From Ardenticatenaceae bacterium (GTDB taxonomy: Bacteria > Chloroflexota > Anaerolineae > Promineifilales > Promineifilaceae), in the NCBI GenBank assembly GCA_020634315.1, contig JACKBV010000002.1, positions 1-64,000 of the forward strand: a stretch of 64,000 bases of DNA, in the 5' to 3' direction. The translations under genes were made by a program, and so were the position numbers. Below the pieces are notes generated by a model, which made no database searches, had not been told where the DNA came from, and saw only the letters and a program-made list of their open reading frames with translations. Shown in pieces: positions 42,091 through 53,200 of this stretch (positions within the stretch are counted from its first letter, which is position 1; every line of letters starts with the position of its first letter).

Positions 42091-44955
42091 TTACTCCATC
42101 ATCCCCAATATCCACTCCAGCATACCCTCAGTACAGGCTATGTTCGATTGGGATACACAGTCTAAAAATTCAAACAACTTCCCGCCTACTTCGGTAACTT
42201 TCTCATATCCAAAATAAACAGCAGCGATAATGGCAATGACAGAAGCCTTCGCTACCGCTGTAAAAATGGCGGCAACAATGGCTTCAATAGCAAATGCGAT
42301 AAAAAAGCCAAAAGCTATCATAGTCAGGGCAATGCCAATTACCTGGATAACGGTCGCCAGATCGAGTAAGAATTGGCATGTTTTGTCACTGGGGTCTTTA
42401 CACTGAAGGCCGCCACCATTTGCACGCCCTAACAAATAAGCACCATCCCCTGTTTCAGGATCAACCACGACGTACCCATAAGTTGATTCGCCATCTATTG
42501 TGATGGGGTTTTGGGGAACAGTAACAACTTTGCCCGCATTCAAGGCATCACGCATGGCTTCTTTGGGATAGCCATTGTCGAGCAAAGCTAAAATCGATTC
42601 CGCAGCGGATTCATTGCCCGGCAAAATCGTGTGGATGGGGATATTTTGCTCGGCTGCATGCCATAAGAGACTGGCGGCACTGCTGGCCTCATCGACATCT
42701 ATTGCAATCGACTGCGCCAACAAATCGCTTTCCTGACGCGATGACATGATGCCAGCATGCAAGCTGAAACCGCGTTCCCGGTTCTCGTCCCCATCCAACG
42801 CGGTGACGATGTGAAGTTGGCGCACAATATCTATATACAATTTATCCTGCGACATCTGGATGGGGTTGCCAAACAATTCTGTTACGGTACCGCCCGCATA
42901 GAAAAATCCCAGCGATGGGTAACGGGCAAAGGCAACCTGTTGTAAATTGCTCAGTACACGGGAATGATGATCAACGCGGTAGAACCAGTTACGCACGATC
43001 AGGTCATAGGCATCAACCGTCAGGGGATCGAGAAGTTGCCCCATACCGTTTACGTCATCATTGGCCTGCGCCGCGGCAAAATCTTGTACCAGCGTGTCAT
43101 AATGGCTGATACGAGAAGCAATGTGTTCATCGGAAATCCCGGCTAAATCGAGAGTCAATCCGATGTGTCCCCACGCCCGTGCATCTAGTTCTACGGCGGG
43201 AGTAGCGATGGTGGGAGCCTCAAATTGAACAAGGACAGTTTGCGCAGCCCCCATGCCAGTTTCTGAACCAACAACGGTTGTCACCCCGTTTAGTTGGATC
43301 ATGGGATGTACATTTACAAGTTGTGGGGAAACGGCCGTAAAAAAGAGCGTCAGCGCGTTTTCCGGTTCCTGCACAATCTGACTCGTAGGAACAACACTTT
43401 GGATGTAGTCGATATCGGATTGCGTGGCCGGCTCATAAGCGATAGAAAGCGTTTGTTGCGCGACTGCGGGGAGAACGGCCGTATACGTCAGCAATTCCCC
43501 AGTTTCATCATGGACCGATACGGTAAGCTTATGCCGCAATACATCCGGCACTTCTGGCAGCGATAGCCCAAATAGCCGCACCGGATAGGGCAAAGAGCCA
43601 GCTAAAATGGGATGCGTGGTAGAAATAATCGTTTGTTGTGGCAACAAGGCCGCCACATCATCCGGAAAAATGCCAGCTAACTCAGAGCCAACATCTGCCC
43701 AGGTTTGTTCAATATAAGCTGTATCAATATGCGTAACCGCATTTTGCGCCACATTAAGAGAAGCATTGGCTTGCAAATGATCATAAAAAGCCGCAGGATC
43801 ATAATCAGTGGCGGCCAAGAAATCAGTACCGGCCGTATATTGATACTGCTTAAACGCCGCATCCATATTCAACCAGGTATCACCTGCTTGCTGCACACTC
43901 CCCTGCGATGGAATGTAATCTATATAGGCCTTCACCCAAACATGCTCTAAACGTAACGCATAAATATTTCCGGCTTGTTGCACCGTGCCCGCAGATGGAA
44001 TACCCGCACTGGCAAGATAACGGGCGGCGGCTGTGGCATCTTGAAAATTGCCCAACCAATTCAGCGCCATATCTACAGGGACATCAATCGTCCCTAATTG
44101 ATAGCGGGCAGGAATATCAGAAACACGCAGCAAAGCGATCAACAGCGAACTCGTGTCAAAAGCATTGCAAATGCGATTTTCCAGGCAAGCAGCGGCTCCT
44201 TGAATACTGCCCCAGGTAGGCGTAAAGGTAATGTTGTTATAAACCCAATTGTAAATATTCACAGGATTGTGCTGTAAATTTGCCGCAAGCTGTGTAATTT
44301 CAGGGGTAAACTGTACCTCTACTGTCTCTTCCAGATCGTTGGCTGTTGGGGGATCGTCAGCCGCGGGCGCGACCAGTTTCGTGGATCGCTTATCATTTGC
44401 CGATGTGCCCTCAGTTCCCAAGCCGACTGTCCATGTCTGAACCGTATCTGTTCTCAAGGAATGCCAGGGTAGTTCACGGAAATCATTATCGGATACGGGT
44501 AAGGTGGTGGTCAGAAACGTGGCTAACTGTGTCAGCGATGCCTGTTCACCTTGAGTCTCTTCTATTTGCTGTAACTGTTGTAACAGGGTGGCATATTGGG
44601 TTTGGTAGGTGGCAACGGCCGTTTCCATACGCACCACACTCTGCGCAGGCAAATCCAACTTTGCCAACTGCGCCGCCTGCTGCTCAAAATAAGCAAGCAC
44701 CGCTTCATTCGCCTGCCCAATTTGCTCTTTCAAATTGAGAATTTGCTCAAGGTCAGGGTTAGGGTCGGTAACGGCCGTTTGCAGTTCCCGCAGCAAATCA
44801 TCAAACTGCCCAGCCGCAGCAGGTGCCGCCAACACCTCCAAATGGCCCGCCCCGACCTGCATTTCTACTTCCATGATCTGGCGCGGGCCGCTGTTAAAAA
44901 ACAACAGCGCCGCCAAAATCAAACTCGTTATGCGCAAAAATCGCCAATACAACAT
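42091..44955 (-). CDS. Secreted transglutaminase-like protein
   Basis: 954 residues. A signal-like segment (ITSLILAALLFFNSG) leads to a helical region (about 35-130) with Gln-rich heptads (QYATLLQQLQQIEETQGE). The transglutaminase-like core is at about 225-400: NIYNWVYNNITF, catalytic Cys in ENRICNAFDTSSLLIALLR, His in LEHVWVKAYIDY and Asp in LNMDAAFKQY, the full triad. A long beta-rich middle follows, and the last 110 residues are strongly hydrophobic (VIGIALTMIAFGFFIAFAIE), so it is probably membrane tethered. Such enzymes crosslink or cut amide bonds; attachment of the neighbouring surface proteins is a possible role (inference). Start 44955 has AAAGGAG 8 bases upstream. It is the first gene of the surface operon. 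Confidence 0.87.
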   Translation of the reverse strand: MLYWRFLRITSLILAALLFFNSGPRQIMEVEMQVGAGHLEVLAAPAAAGQFDDLLRELQTAVTDPNPDLEQILNLKEQIGQANEAVLAYFEQQAAQLAKLDLPAQSVVRMETAVATYQTQYATLLQQLQQIEETQGEQASLTQLATFLTTTLPVSDNDFRELPWHSLRTDTVQTWTVGLGTEGTSANDKRSTKLVAPAADDPPTANDLEETVEVQFTPEITQLAANLQHNPVNIYNWVYNNITFTPTWGSIQGAAACLENRICNAFDTSSLLIALLRVSDIPARYQLGTIDVPVDMALNWLGNFQDATAAARYLASAGIPSAGTVQQAGNIYALRLEHVWVKAYIDYIPSQGSVQQAGDTWLNMDAAFKQYQYTAGTDFLAATDYDPAAFYDHLQANASLNVAQNAVTHIDTAYIEQTWADVGSELAGIFPDDVAALLPQQTIISTTHPILAGSLPYPVRLFGLSLPEVPDVLRHKLTVSVHDETGELLTYTAVLPAVAQQTLSIAYEPATQSDIDYIQSVVPTSQIVQEPENALTLFFTAVSPQLVNVHPMIQLNGVTTVVGSETGMGAAQTVLVQFEAPTIATPAVELDARAWGHIGLTLDLAGISDEHIASRISHYDTLVQDFAAAQANDDVNGMGQLLDPLTVDAYDLIVRNWFYRVDHHSRVLSNLQQVAFARYPSLGFFYAGGTVTELFGNPIQMSQDKLYIDIVRQLHIVTALDGDENRERGFSLHAGIMSSRQESDLLAQSIAIDVDEASSAASLLWHAAEQNIPIHTILPGNESAAESILALLDNGYPKEAMRDALNAGKVVTVPQNPITIDGESTYGYVVVDPETGDGAYLLGRANGGGLQCKDPSDKTCQFLLDLATVIQVIGIALTMIAFGFFIAFAIEAIVAAIFTAVAKASVIAIIAAVYFGYEKVTEVGGKLFEFLDCVSQSNIACTEGMLEWILGMME

Positions 44956-45082
44956 ACACACACACTCCTTTACCATATGCAAAGCGTCGGCCACCGCCGA
45001 CAAAAATCGGTATGGACAGGAGTGTAGGTTACGGCCGTTTCCAATTGCGTTTCCAAAAAAATGGGAAGCTATCCAACAGCCA

Positions 45083-45128
45083 CAAAAAAACGGGCGCACA
45101 GAGCCTATTCTCTAGCTCTGTGCGCCCG
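45083..45128 (-). terminator. Strong intrinsic terminator of the ABC exporter operon
   Basis: A 14-bp perfect GC-rich stem, CGGGCGCACAGAGC (45091-45104) with 45115-45128, is followed on minus by seven T. It lies downstream of the ATPase gene. A second smaller palindrome (GACACAGCG with its complement, 45134-45153) adjoins it. Confidence 0.87.
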
Positions 45129-45169
45129 GTAAAGACACAGCGTGCGCTGTGTCCCCACAGCAATGCCCG

Positions 45170-46828
45170 TTATTGATGCGTTTCTTTCAATTTGCCATCT
45201 TCCAGCACAAAGACGATGTCCGCTTCTTCCTCAACCTTGGGATCATGGCTGGCGATAACGGCCGTTACCCCCGTTTGCGCCACCACATTACGCAGCAAAG
45301 CAATGATGCTGTACCCCGTTGCCGTATCCAACTGCCCCGTTGGCTCATCCGCCAAAATAATCGATGGCTCATTCGCCAACGCACGCGCCAGGGCAATGCG
45401 CTGCTGCTCACCGCCAGACAATTCGTACACGCGATGGCTGGCTCGCTTTTGCAGACCAACCAGCCCCAGCACCTCATCGACGCGTGCCGCGCGATCCTTC
45501 GCCGACTTGTACACCAGGCGCAGCGGCACCTCAATGTTCTCCCGCGCCGACAGGAAAGGCAGCAGGCCAAAGGTCTGGAACACAAACCCAATTTCGCTGC
45601 GGCGCATGTCGATCAACTCCTGACCCGACAGCTTATCTAATGGCCGCCCGCCGATCACAATTGCGCCCGTTGTCGGCTCATCCAATCCGGCCAACAAATT
45701 GAGCAGCGTCGTTTTGCCAGAACCCGATGGCCCTTTCACGACCACCATTTTGCCAGCCGGAACCTCCAGGCTGATGTCATCGACAGCGTGGACTTTCTCG
45801 TCGCCCAATTCATAAATGCGGCTCAGTTGGCGCACAACGACAGCCGCCGGTTTGGGCGTTTGTGACGTGGCAACGGCCGTTGCCACAGGCAGCATTTGCA
45901 GCGCCGGTGGCCGCCACACCATCCCACCTTCGCCGCCGTCCGCCTGCGACTCGTCGCCATTGTCCCGCCTGCCTAAGCCCGGCCACACCGAAACATGGTC
46001 CGGTTCCAGGCGCACTTTCACCCGCTCACTCAGTTCCAGATTTTCAATGTAAGGCTGCGGCAGCTGCAAACGCCCCGCCCGATCCAGAATCACCCACTCT
46101 TCTTCCTGAATGGAACCATCGTGCAAACTGCGATCACGGCGAATCTCACTGCTGGTACGGCCGTCACGAATCGCCACCACCCGATCCACACGGTTGGCAA
46201 CCCGCTGGTCATGCGTCACCACCACAATCGTCGTGTGAAACTCCCGGCTAATATGGCGCAGCGCATCAAAAATCATTGCCGACGATTCCGCATCCACCTG
46301 CCCGGTTGGCTCATCCGCCAGCAGCAAGGGTGGATTATTCGCCAGCGCCACAGCCAGCGCCACGCGCTGCTGCTGCCCGCCGGACAAGCGATCCGGGCGA
46401 AAGTCGGCGCGGTCAGCCAGGCCAACCATGTCTAGCAAATCCAAGGCACGTTGGCGGCGCTGCCCCGCCGTGCCACCGGCTAACAGCATGGGCATCTCCA
46501 CATTTTCACGCGCAGACAGATAAGGCAGCAAATTTCGGGCTGGCTGCTGCCAGACAAAGCCGACCACATGCCGCTTGTACTGCATCCGTTCCTTGTCGCC
46601 CAATTTGAGCAAATCCTGCCCGTGTACCGTCAGGCGGCCGGCGCTGGGTTCATCCAAACCGCCCAACAAATTGAGCAGGGTAGATTTACCCGACCCGGAT
46701 GCACCCACCAGGGCCATCATTTCGCCTTTTCCCACTTCCAGGTCTAGCCCTTGCAGCGCAACCACTTCCAGGTCAGCGACTTTGTAAATTTTGACGAGGT
46801 TATCGCAAAGGATAAAAGTTTCAGCCAT
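45170..46828 (-). CDS. ABC transporter ATPase with two fused nucleotide-binding domains (MacB/LolD type)
   Basis: 552 residues carrying two complete NBDs. NBD1 (about 5-230): ALVGASGSGKSTLLNLLGG, LSGGQQQRVALAVAL, LLLADEPTGQVDAES and VVTHDQR. NBD2 (about 320-550): VKGPSGSGKTTLLNLLAGLD, LSGGEQQRIALARALA, ILADEPTGQLDT and IASHDPK. Both are of the LolD/MacB class that powers FtsX-fold permeases by mechanotransmission. A linker of about 85 residues includes a proline/acid-rich stretch. Start 46828 is preferred over an ATG 6 bases earlier, because AAGGA lies 6 bases before it. The two large permease genes upstream on the same strand are the natural partners, so one ATPase chain could serve a heterodimeric exporter. 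Confidence 0.92.
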   Translation of the reverse strand: MAETFILCDNLVKIYKVADLEVVALQGLDLEVGKGEMMALVGASGSGKSTLLNLLGGLDEPSAGRLTVHGQDLLKLGDKERMQYKRHVVGFVWQQPARNLLPYLSARENVEMPMLLAGGTAGQRRQRALDLLDMVGLADRADFRPDRLSGGQQQRVALAVALANNPPLLLADEPTGQVDAESSAMIFDALRHISREFHTTIVVVTHDQRVANRVDRVVAIRDGRTSSEIRRDRSLHDGSIQEEEWVILDRAGRLQLPQPYIENLELSERVKVRLEPDHVSVWPGLGRRDNGDESQADGGEGGMVWRPPALQMLPVATAVATSQTPKPAAVVVRQLSRIYELGDEKVHAVDDISLEVPAGKMVVVKGPSGSGKTTLLNLLAGLDEPTTGAIVIGGRPLDKLSGQELIDMRRSEIGFVFQTFGLLPFLSARENIEVPLRLVYKSAKDRAARVDEVLGLVGLQKRASHRVYELSGGEQQRIALARALANEPSIILADEPTGQLDTATGYSIIALLRNVVAQTGVTAVIASHDPKVEEEADIVFVLEDGKLKETHQ

Positions 46829-46894
46829 GGTCATTCCTTGTAAAAATTGACGGTTGTTGATTGACGAGATAGCCCGTCGCCAACGTCAATTGTC

Positions 46895-49666
46895 TTACTC
46901 ATCTCCCAAACGCAGTGCGCGATGAATACCCGTTTGCAGCAATATCACCACCAGCACCAACAGGACCAATCCATACCCAACAATGAGCAGTCCATACAGG
47001 CCAGCAACCTGTATCCAGTTCACAATGATTTCGTAGATGGCATTTCCGGCAATGGCTGTGCGCAAGCTGCTGGAGAGAAACGGCCGTATCGCCAACGCCA
47101 GGCCATACCCAATTCCCGTACCCGCCAACAGCCCCAAAACCATCATCAGCAGCCCTTCCAGGCTGAGCAGTCCCAACAATTGGCGCGTGGACAGCCCGGT
47201 TGCACGCAGCACACTAAACTCGTAAGCGCGTTCACGCGCCGCAAAGAAATGCACCATCAAAAAGACAGAAATGCTCAGCAAAGCCAACGCCGTCGCATTC
47301 AAGGAAAATGCGCCCAGCGTCTCTTGCGCCACCAAATCAGCACGCAGCTCCCGTTCCAGCGCCAGCGCATCGCCGACAATGGTTGCCCCGCTTGGGCCAG
47401 CACCGGTGGTAACGGCCGTTACCACAGCCTCATGCTGCGCCGGATCAACAGACAGCCACACCTCGCGCTGCCCAACCCACGGCTCACTCAACGCCGCCAA
47501 ATTCACCGCGCGTTCCACCGCGTCCAGATTCGTAATGAGAAACGGCGCAGAAATCGCCGGGAAGGTGCGAATGATGCCCTGCACGACAAATGTCACCTTT
47601 GTCTGCCCGACAATGTACACAACTTCATCCCCCACCTGCTTGTCTTGCGGATACGCATCAACAGAGAACACAGCCGGGATCGGCTGCCCCGGCTCAGTTG
47701 CCAGCACCGGCATGATGCCCGCCACAGTCAGGCGGCTAATGTATGGCGCAAACTGGGAAACTTGGGGGAAGGTGTCGGGGCGCACAGCCAGCAATGCCAC
47801 CTGCCGCCCTAAATTCGGCGCCCAACGCGCACGCGAATTAACATAAACAGGGGAAACGGCCGTTACGCCCGGCAGCGCCGCCAACGCCTCATACGCCGTT
47901 TCTCCCGCCTCAATTGGCAGCCCCACGCGCACATCCGCGCCAATGAGATGCTGCGCCATCTCCGCCTGCCGATTCGCCAGCGAATGTTGAAACAGGCTGG
48001 CAAACAACGTCAGCCCAGCCGCCAAACTAATCAACAGCACCACCCGACTTGGCCCCACCGGATCGCGTGCCAATCGTGCCAAACCAAATGGCAAAATGAG
48101 GCCGCGTACGCGTCGGCTCCACCATGCCACCAGGCGCAGCAAATAAGGGAACAGGCGCAAAAAGACCAGTCCAGCCGCGATTAGGAGCAGCGCCGGGCCA
48201 ATGAGCAGCAGCGGGTCTGTGCCACCGGTTCCCGATTGCGCCGCATCGCGACCCACCGTGACCACAAAAGCGCCGCTTTGCAAAAGCTGCCAATAAACCA
48301 GCCCGCCCAGCGCCAGCAAGAAAAAGTCAACATAATATCGCTGCCAGGCGGCACGTTGTGGCGGGCGGGCTTGCTGCCGCTGCCAATCGAGCAGCCCGCC
48401 GCGCATGCCAAAGCGAATGGCTACCACCAACGTCAACCACCCAAAGGAAACGGCCGTTAACGCCAACAGCCACGACTGCTGCGGCACAGTCGAGGGCGTC
48501 ACCGTGCCGGTCAACGCCCCCCACAGCCGCAGGCCAGCCTGGGCCAGGGGTGGGCCAAGCGGCGCCGCCAGCAGCGCCAGGACAAACGCTTCAATCGCAA
48601 AAATCAACGTGATTTGGCGGGGCAAAAAGCCGCGCCCGGCCAATGAGGCGACTTCGCTTTGTGACTGTTCCAGCACAAAGGTGCTGATCATTGCCAATGT
48701 GTAAAAGACAAAAATCAAGGATTGCAGCGTCAATAAAAACAGCGTCACTTGCGCCGAGGCCAACTGCTGCAAATACGTATCTAACAGCGTCAGCAACCCC
48801 GTCTCAATGCGCACGCGCAGTTGGGACTGCGCATTGCTCAACGCCACGAAAACCTGCTCCACGTTATCGGCCGTGATCTGGGTCGGGTCGGTGAGCACGC
48901 GCCAATGGCGCTCGTCGCCCGGAGCATATGTATCCATGGAAGGGGCAGGCAAAAAGAGCGAGAGGAAAACCGTCTCCGGCATGCTTGAGCCGTGTAAGGA
49001 TTGTCGCTCATAGGAAAACGGCCGTAAATCCCCCCACCACACATCACTTTGCGGATCCGTCGGAGCGACAATACCGACAATGTTAAAACGCGTGCCGCCA
49101 TCTTCTGTGCGCACCTGGTCACCAATCCCCAGGTCAAGGGTGCTAAACACATTGTCGTGACTGGTGTCGAAGGTCAAGTGATCGGCGACATTCAACCCAA
49201 TCACAACTTCGGTTTCCTGCCAAAAACGATTGGGCACGGGAGCGATGTGGTTGGGCAGCCGCCCCTCGACGACGGTGACATGGCTGGTCAGATCGCTAAA
49301 TGTGTAATAGTTGAGGGTCAAGAATTCGGCGAAGGGTTGTGCTTCTTCGGGATTAACGGCCGTATACAAAGCCGATTCTCCCGGCGCACTGTTCTCGCGC
49401 ACATCAATCTGATCAACAACCAGATCGCCAAAATACTCCCGAAACTGACCATACAAAGCAGAATTGAGGCCGCTGCCCACCACGCGCATATTACGCACGG
49501 CGGGCGTTGCATCCAACAACCGCTGTGTCAGGCTACGCCCGGCAATAGCTGTGGCATAAGGAGGAAGCGCCGCCAAAAAAGCGGCCGTGAACAACAACCC
49601 CACAAAAACCAACATATTCACGCGCCAATGGCGAATTAAGTGTCGAATAGCAAATTTCAGCAACAT
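46895..49666 (-). CDS. ABC exporter permease, FtsX/MacB fold
   Basis: 923 residues. One TM helix at about 15-40 is followed by a large extracytoplasmic domain. A first group of membrane helices (about 305-420, with LTLQSLIFVFYTLAMISTFV) contains an FtsX-like segment, a second soluble domain (about 560-790) follows, and the last FtsX domain (about 805-920) has VFLMVHFFAARERAYEFSVL and RATGLSTRQLLGLLSLEGLL. This double arrangement is usual for lipoprotein or macrolide exporter relatives. The cargo is unknown. The ATPase gene lies 66 bases downstream. A sister permease is upstream at 50219, separated from it by an inserted four-helix-bundle gene. Confidence 0.88.
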   Translation of the reverse strand: MLLKFAIRHLIRHWRVNMLVFVGLLFTAAFLAALPPYATAIAGRSLTQRLLDATPAVRNMRVVGSGLNSALYGQFREYFGDLVVDQIDVRENSAPGESALYTAVNPEEAQPFAEFLTLNYYTFSDLTSHVTVVEGRLPNHIAPVPNRFWQETEVVIGLNVADHLTFDTSHDNVFSTLDLGIGDQVRTEDGGTRFNIVGIVAPTDPQSDVWWGDLRPFSYERQSLHGSSMPETVFLSLFLPAPSMDTYAPGDERHWRVLTDPTQITADNVEQVFVALSNAQSQLRVRIETGLLTLLDTYLQQLASAQVTLFLLTLQSLIFVFYTLAMISTFVLEQSQSEVASLAGRGFLPRQITLIFAIEAFVLALLAAPLGPPLAQAGLRLWGALTGTVTPSTVPQQSWLLALTAVSFGWLTLVVAIRFGMRGGLLDWQRQQARPPQRAAWQRYYVDFFLLALGGLVYWQLLQSGAFVVTVGRDAAQSGTGGTDPLLLIGPALLLIAAGLVFLRLFPYLLRLVAWWSRRVRGLILPFGLARLARDPVGPSRVVLLISLAAGLTLFASLFQHSLANRQAEMAQHLIGADVRVGLPIEAGETAYEALAALPGVTAVSPVYVNSRARWAPNLGRQVALLAVRPDTFPQVSQFAPYISRLTVAGIMPVLATEPGQPIPAVFSVDAYPQDKQVGDEVVYIVGQTKVTFVVQGIIRTFPAISAPFLITNLDAVERAVNLAALSEPWVGQREVWLSVDPAQHEAVVTAVTTGAGPSGATIVGDALALERELRADLVAQETLGAFSLNATALALLSISVFLMVHFFAARERAYEFSVLRATGLSTRQLLGLLSLEGLLMMVLGLLAGTGIGYGLALAIRPFLSSSLRTAIAGNAIYEIIVNWIQVAGLYGLLIVGYGLVLLVLVVILLQTGIHRALRLGDE

Positions 49667-49742
49667 AGCTTCTCCAAAGCGTGAGGAATGAAGAAAGAGA
49701 AGTGAAGAGTGAAAAAAGCAGCGTGAACAATAACAGTGTGTG

Positions 49743-50117
49743 TCATGTGTTGCACCATTTTTCAGGATTTTTGATCATGACCGTCAACATGCCGCAAATA
49801 TGATTATAGTTCTCGCGCAAGTTAACATAATTGTCTTCATCAACATATTCACAACGCCAAGCAAAATCTAACCAGACTCCCGTTTCAGCAGCTTCTGCAT
49901 CAGCATCACTTAATTTACTCACAAAATGCGCCGGATAACGTCGCTTCCGCCATGCTTCAGCAATATTGCCACACACAGATCGGGAAGAGCGCCGAATCTG
50001 ATCAGCTAAACCATACTTCTCATAATCCGGCCACGTCTTTACCAACTGATAAATCTCCATCGCACCATCAAAAGCAACCTGATACACACGCAATTCCGTA
50101 TGATCTCGAATAACCAC
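49743..50117 (-). CDS. Four-helix-bundle protein, S23/23S rRNA intervening-sequence family
   Basis: 124 residues. VIRDHTELRVYQVAFDGAME, LADQIRRSSRSVCGNIAEAW and RRRYPAHF-like residues followed by KLSDADAEAAETGVWLDFA match the small four-helix-bundle family first seen in 23S rRNA intervening sequences. Its biochemical role is not known. It starts at GTG 50117, chosen because GGAGGG lies just before it and the family starts at this point; the longer frame upstream translates a low-complexity tract. It sits between the two ABC permease genes of one operon, with its own polypurine leader, so it looks inserted. Confidence 0.82.
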   Translation of the reverse strand: MVIRDHTELRVYQVAFDGAMEIYQLVKTWPDYEKYGLADQIRRSSRSVCGNIAEAWRKRRYPAHFVSKLSDADAEAAETGVWLDFAWRCEYVDEDNYVNLRENYNHICGMLTVMIKNPEKWCNT

Positions 50118-50222
50118 ACAACCCTCCTCTCCCCACTCCCTTCTCTCTTCTCTCCACTCTCCACTCTCTTCTCTCCACTCTCTTCTCTCTTCCCTCTTCC
50201 CTCTTCCCTCTTCCCTCTTCAC
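50118..50222 (-). repeat. Polypurine low-complexity tract before the four-helix-bundle gene
   Basis: About 100 bases that on minus are almost only A and G: repeats of GGAAGA, GAGGGAAGAGGGAAGAG and GAGTGGAGAGAAG. They lie between the end of the 1115-residue permease and the GTG of the small gene. Such tracts can form triplex or slipped DNA. The end of the tract touches the permease stop codon. Confidence 0.8.
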
Positions 50223-53200
50223 TCCTCTCCTACGCGCAAGACGCGATGCAATTGGGTACGCCAGAGGAGCAACGTCGCCAATCCCAGCGTGACAAAGAAA
50301 GCAACAGCCAACGTCAGGTAAATGCGGGCAACGGCCAGCCAATCATTGAGCGCACGAAACGGCGGCGTCGGCGAGCGGTCGCTAAACGTAATAGGCAGCC
50401 CCGGCAGCGTGATTTGGTTCAACACAACGCCCAAGACAGTGCCGACAATTAACCCCGCCAGAATCAAGACAACTTGTTCCAGCACCAACGCGCCATAAAG
50501 CTGGCGCGGCGACATGCCAATTGAGCGCAGCACGCCGTACATACTTTCACGTTGGCGGGCACTCATGTAAAAGTACGTGCCGAACCCCACCAGACTTAAC
50601 GTCGTTGTCAACACATAGCCAAAAAAGGTGACACTGCGCAGCCCCAAGGCCATCGGATCAGCCTTAATGGTTCTGCGAATCGTGTCAACGCTCCACGCCT
50701 GATTAATGCTGGTGATATTGGTCAACGCCGTCTCGGCAACTTCAACTTGATTGGCACCATCGTCAACTTCTAGCAGCACCTCATTGACATTCACCGATTG
50801 GCTAGAGTTGTCATTCATGGCATTCATGATCGCATCCCGATTCATGATCACATAACCGGAATCTTGATCGTCATACATCGTTGGGAAATAGTTGACCACA
50901 CCCATAACCTGAATAGCTACAGGCTGCGAGTTAATGTTGATGTTGAGTTTATCCCCAACCTGCACATTGACGCTGTTGAGGAATTTCTCGTGTACCAAGA
51001 CCGGAATGGGCGCAGGCTGCAAAATCGGCGCAACAAGCTTCAGGGCAACTTGCTGTAATGCTTCCAGGTTGAGGAAAAGCGCCTGGCTGGCCTTACCAGA
51101 ATGGAAAACGGTATAGTTGAAGCCAACTGTGTTGAATGTTCCTTGCACGCCGAGCGTGTCCAGGTACCAGATTTCGGTTAAGGTTTCCATGTCCCCGGCA
51201 ACGGCCGTTTCCCCTGTTTCCGCATCCACCACCGTCAGCTCATCCACCGCCAACTGCATCGTCATAGCCACATTGTTGCTAAAATTCCCCGCCGTACGCG
51301 TCCGATTGCGCACCCAAATAGAATGGACACCCAGCGGGTAATTGTAATCAGCCAGCAACGGCAAATCCGCATCAAAATAACGCCAGCCATCCGCCGGATA
51401 GCCACCCGTCTCCGTCGGCTCCAGTTCCACATTCAACAATTCACCCTGCGCCGTTTGCAGCTTCACCTCCAGGCCAACCCGATCCAGGTTACTGTCCCCT
51501 TGCAGTTCACGGCCACCTTGCGCCTCCGCGGGCGCAGCCCACAACCAAAGACCAAACTCAGCCGGTTTACCGGGCAGCGAGATTAACGGCTGTCCGCCCA
51601 CATCATCCACCACCAAATCGCCCAACAATTCGCCCATCGAACGTTCCGAAAAATCAGCGCGGTAACGTGTCACTTCAGCAAAAGAGTACGGTTCCACAGC
51701 CAAAACATCGAAACGCAAATAATCACGGCCAATACGCGTCGAACCTTGCGTGCGCCACACACTGGCTAAATCACTGACGCCATCCAGCGTGCCCACCTGT
51801 GAAATCGGCACAAATCGCTTCGAGGCCAGGCGCACCTCTCCCCCGGCTTCATAACGCGCCCGCTCTTCCTCGCTCACATCCAAAGTGGCATTGATACCCG
51901 TTGACAAAATCCCCAAAGACATCGCCAACGTCAGCAGCAGCACCAGCCGCGCCACATGCGAAGGATTACGCGCTGTTTGCCACATCGCCAATGCCGCCGG
52001 CAGCCCTCGTCCGCGACTGGTAACGGCCGATAACAGACGCAGCACCAGCGGGAAAACGCGCAGCAAAATAGTGCCAGACCCAATCAGCAGCGCAATCGGC
52101 GACAACAACAGCAGCCAATCCACCTGTGGGCGCGAGCCGCTGCTGCCAACAATACTGCCGTAAAATTGCAAACGGAGCAGCAGCACCAATCCCAATGCCA
52201 ACACAAACACATCCAGGTAATAACGCTGCCAAAGCGGAGGCGCGGTATCGCGAATGGTTGACTGCTGATAAGCAATGATGGAGCGCTTGATAGCGGCACG
52301 TACCGGCAGCAGCAGCCCGGTCAATGCCGCCAACACCCCTATCCCGGCCGTCAACCAGGCCACTTGTGGCAATGACAACGCCCAACCCGGTTCGGTTACG
52401 TCAGCCAGTGGGCCAACAATCACCAAACCGCGCACCAGCGCCAATCCCAGCAGCGGCCCGCTAAGAAAGGCAATGGCACTGATGATCAACGCCTCGCCCA
52501 ATTGAATGCGGAAAATCTGCCCGCCAGCCGCGCCACGACTTTGCAGCACGGCAAATTCGCGCTCAACCTGGCGCACCGCCAACGCGGAAACCATGATTAC
52601 ATAGTACAAAATCAGCAGGACAACTTCGGCCGTGAGGAAGTAGAGCGGCGCACGCACAGTCGCCGCTTGCGCAGAAAAATTCGCCAGCATCGCGTCAACG
52701 CCGGTAGTGACGTTGACGGAAGGGGTCAAGTCGCGTAAATCATCGCGCATGCGATTCAGTTGGAAGCGCAGCGAAGTAATGTCGTCGCTGCTAATCTTTT
52801 CTGGTGCCAGCAGCACTTGCCAATACATATCCAGTTGTGCATCGGCAAAAAACGAGTCGTTGATGCGGAAAAAGTCGGCGGCAGGGACAACGGCCGTATA
52901 CACTAAATTTTGCCGTTCATCCGTGCGTTCACGCAGCGGGTTAAACTCGCCAAACCAATAGCGATCCAATGGCTCCAAGGGCGCGGCAATCCCCGTCACC
53001 TCCAGCCACAAATCCGGTTCATCAACCGACTGTTTCTCGCTCAGCGGCAAACGATCCCCAACTTGAAGCTGATAGGCCGTCGCCATATCTGTGCCAATCA
53101 CCACGCCCAACACATGCTCATCCACCAACACATCCTGCGGCCAGCCTCCCTGCTCAAACTGCACGCGATCCACAATGGCGGTATCGCCCTCCCCATAGAA

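Noticed and set aside
42091..44955. Polymorphic toxin
   Set aside because: No toxin domain or immunity gene; the protein is a transglutaminase-like enzyme with a hydrophobic C-terminus.
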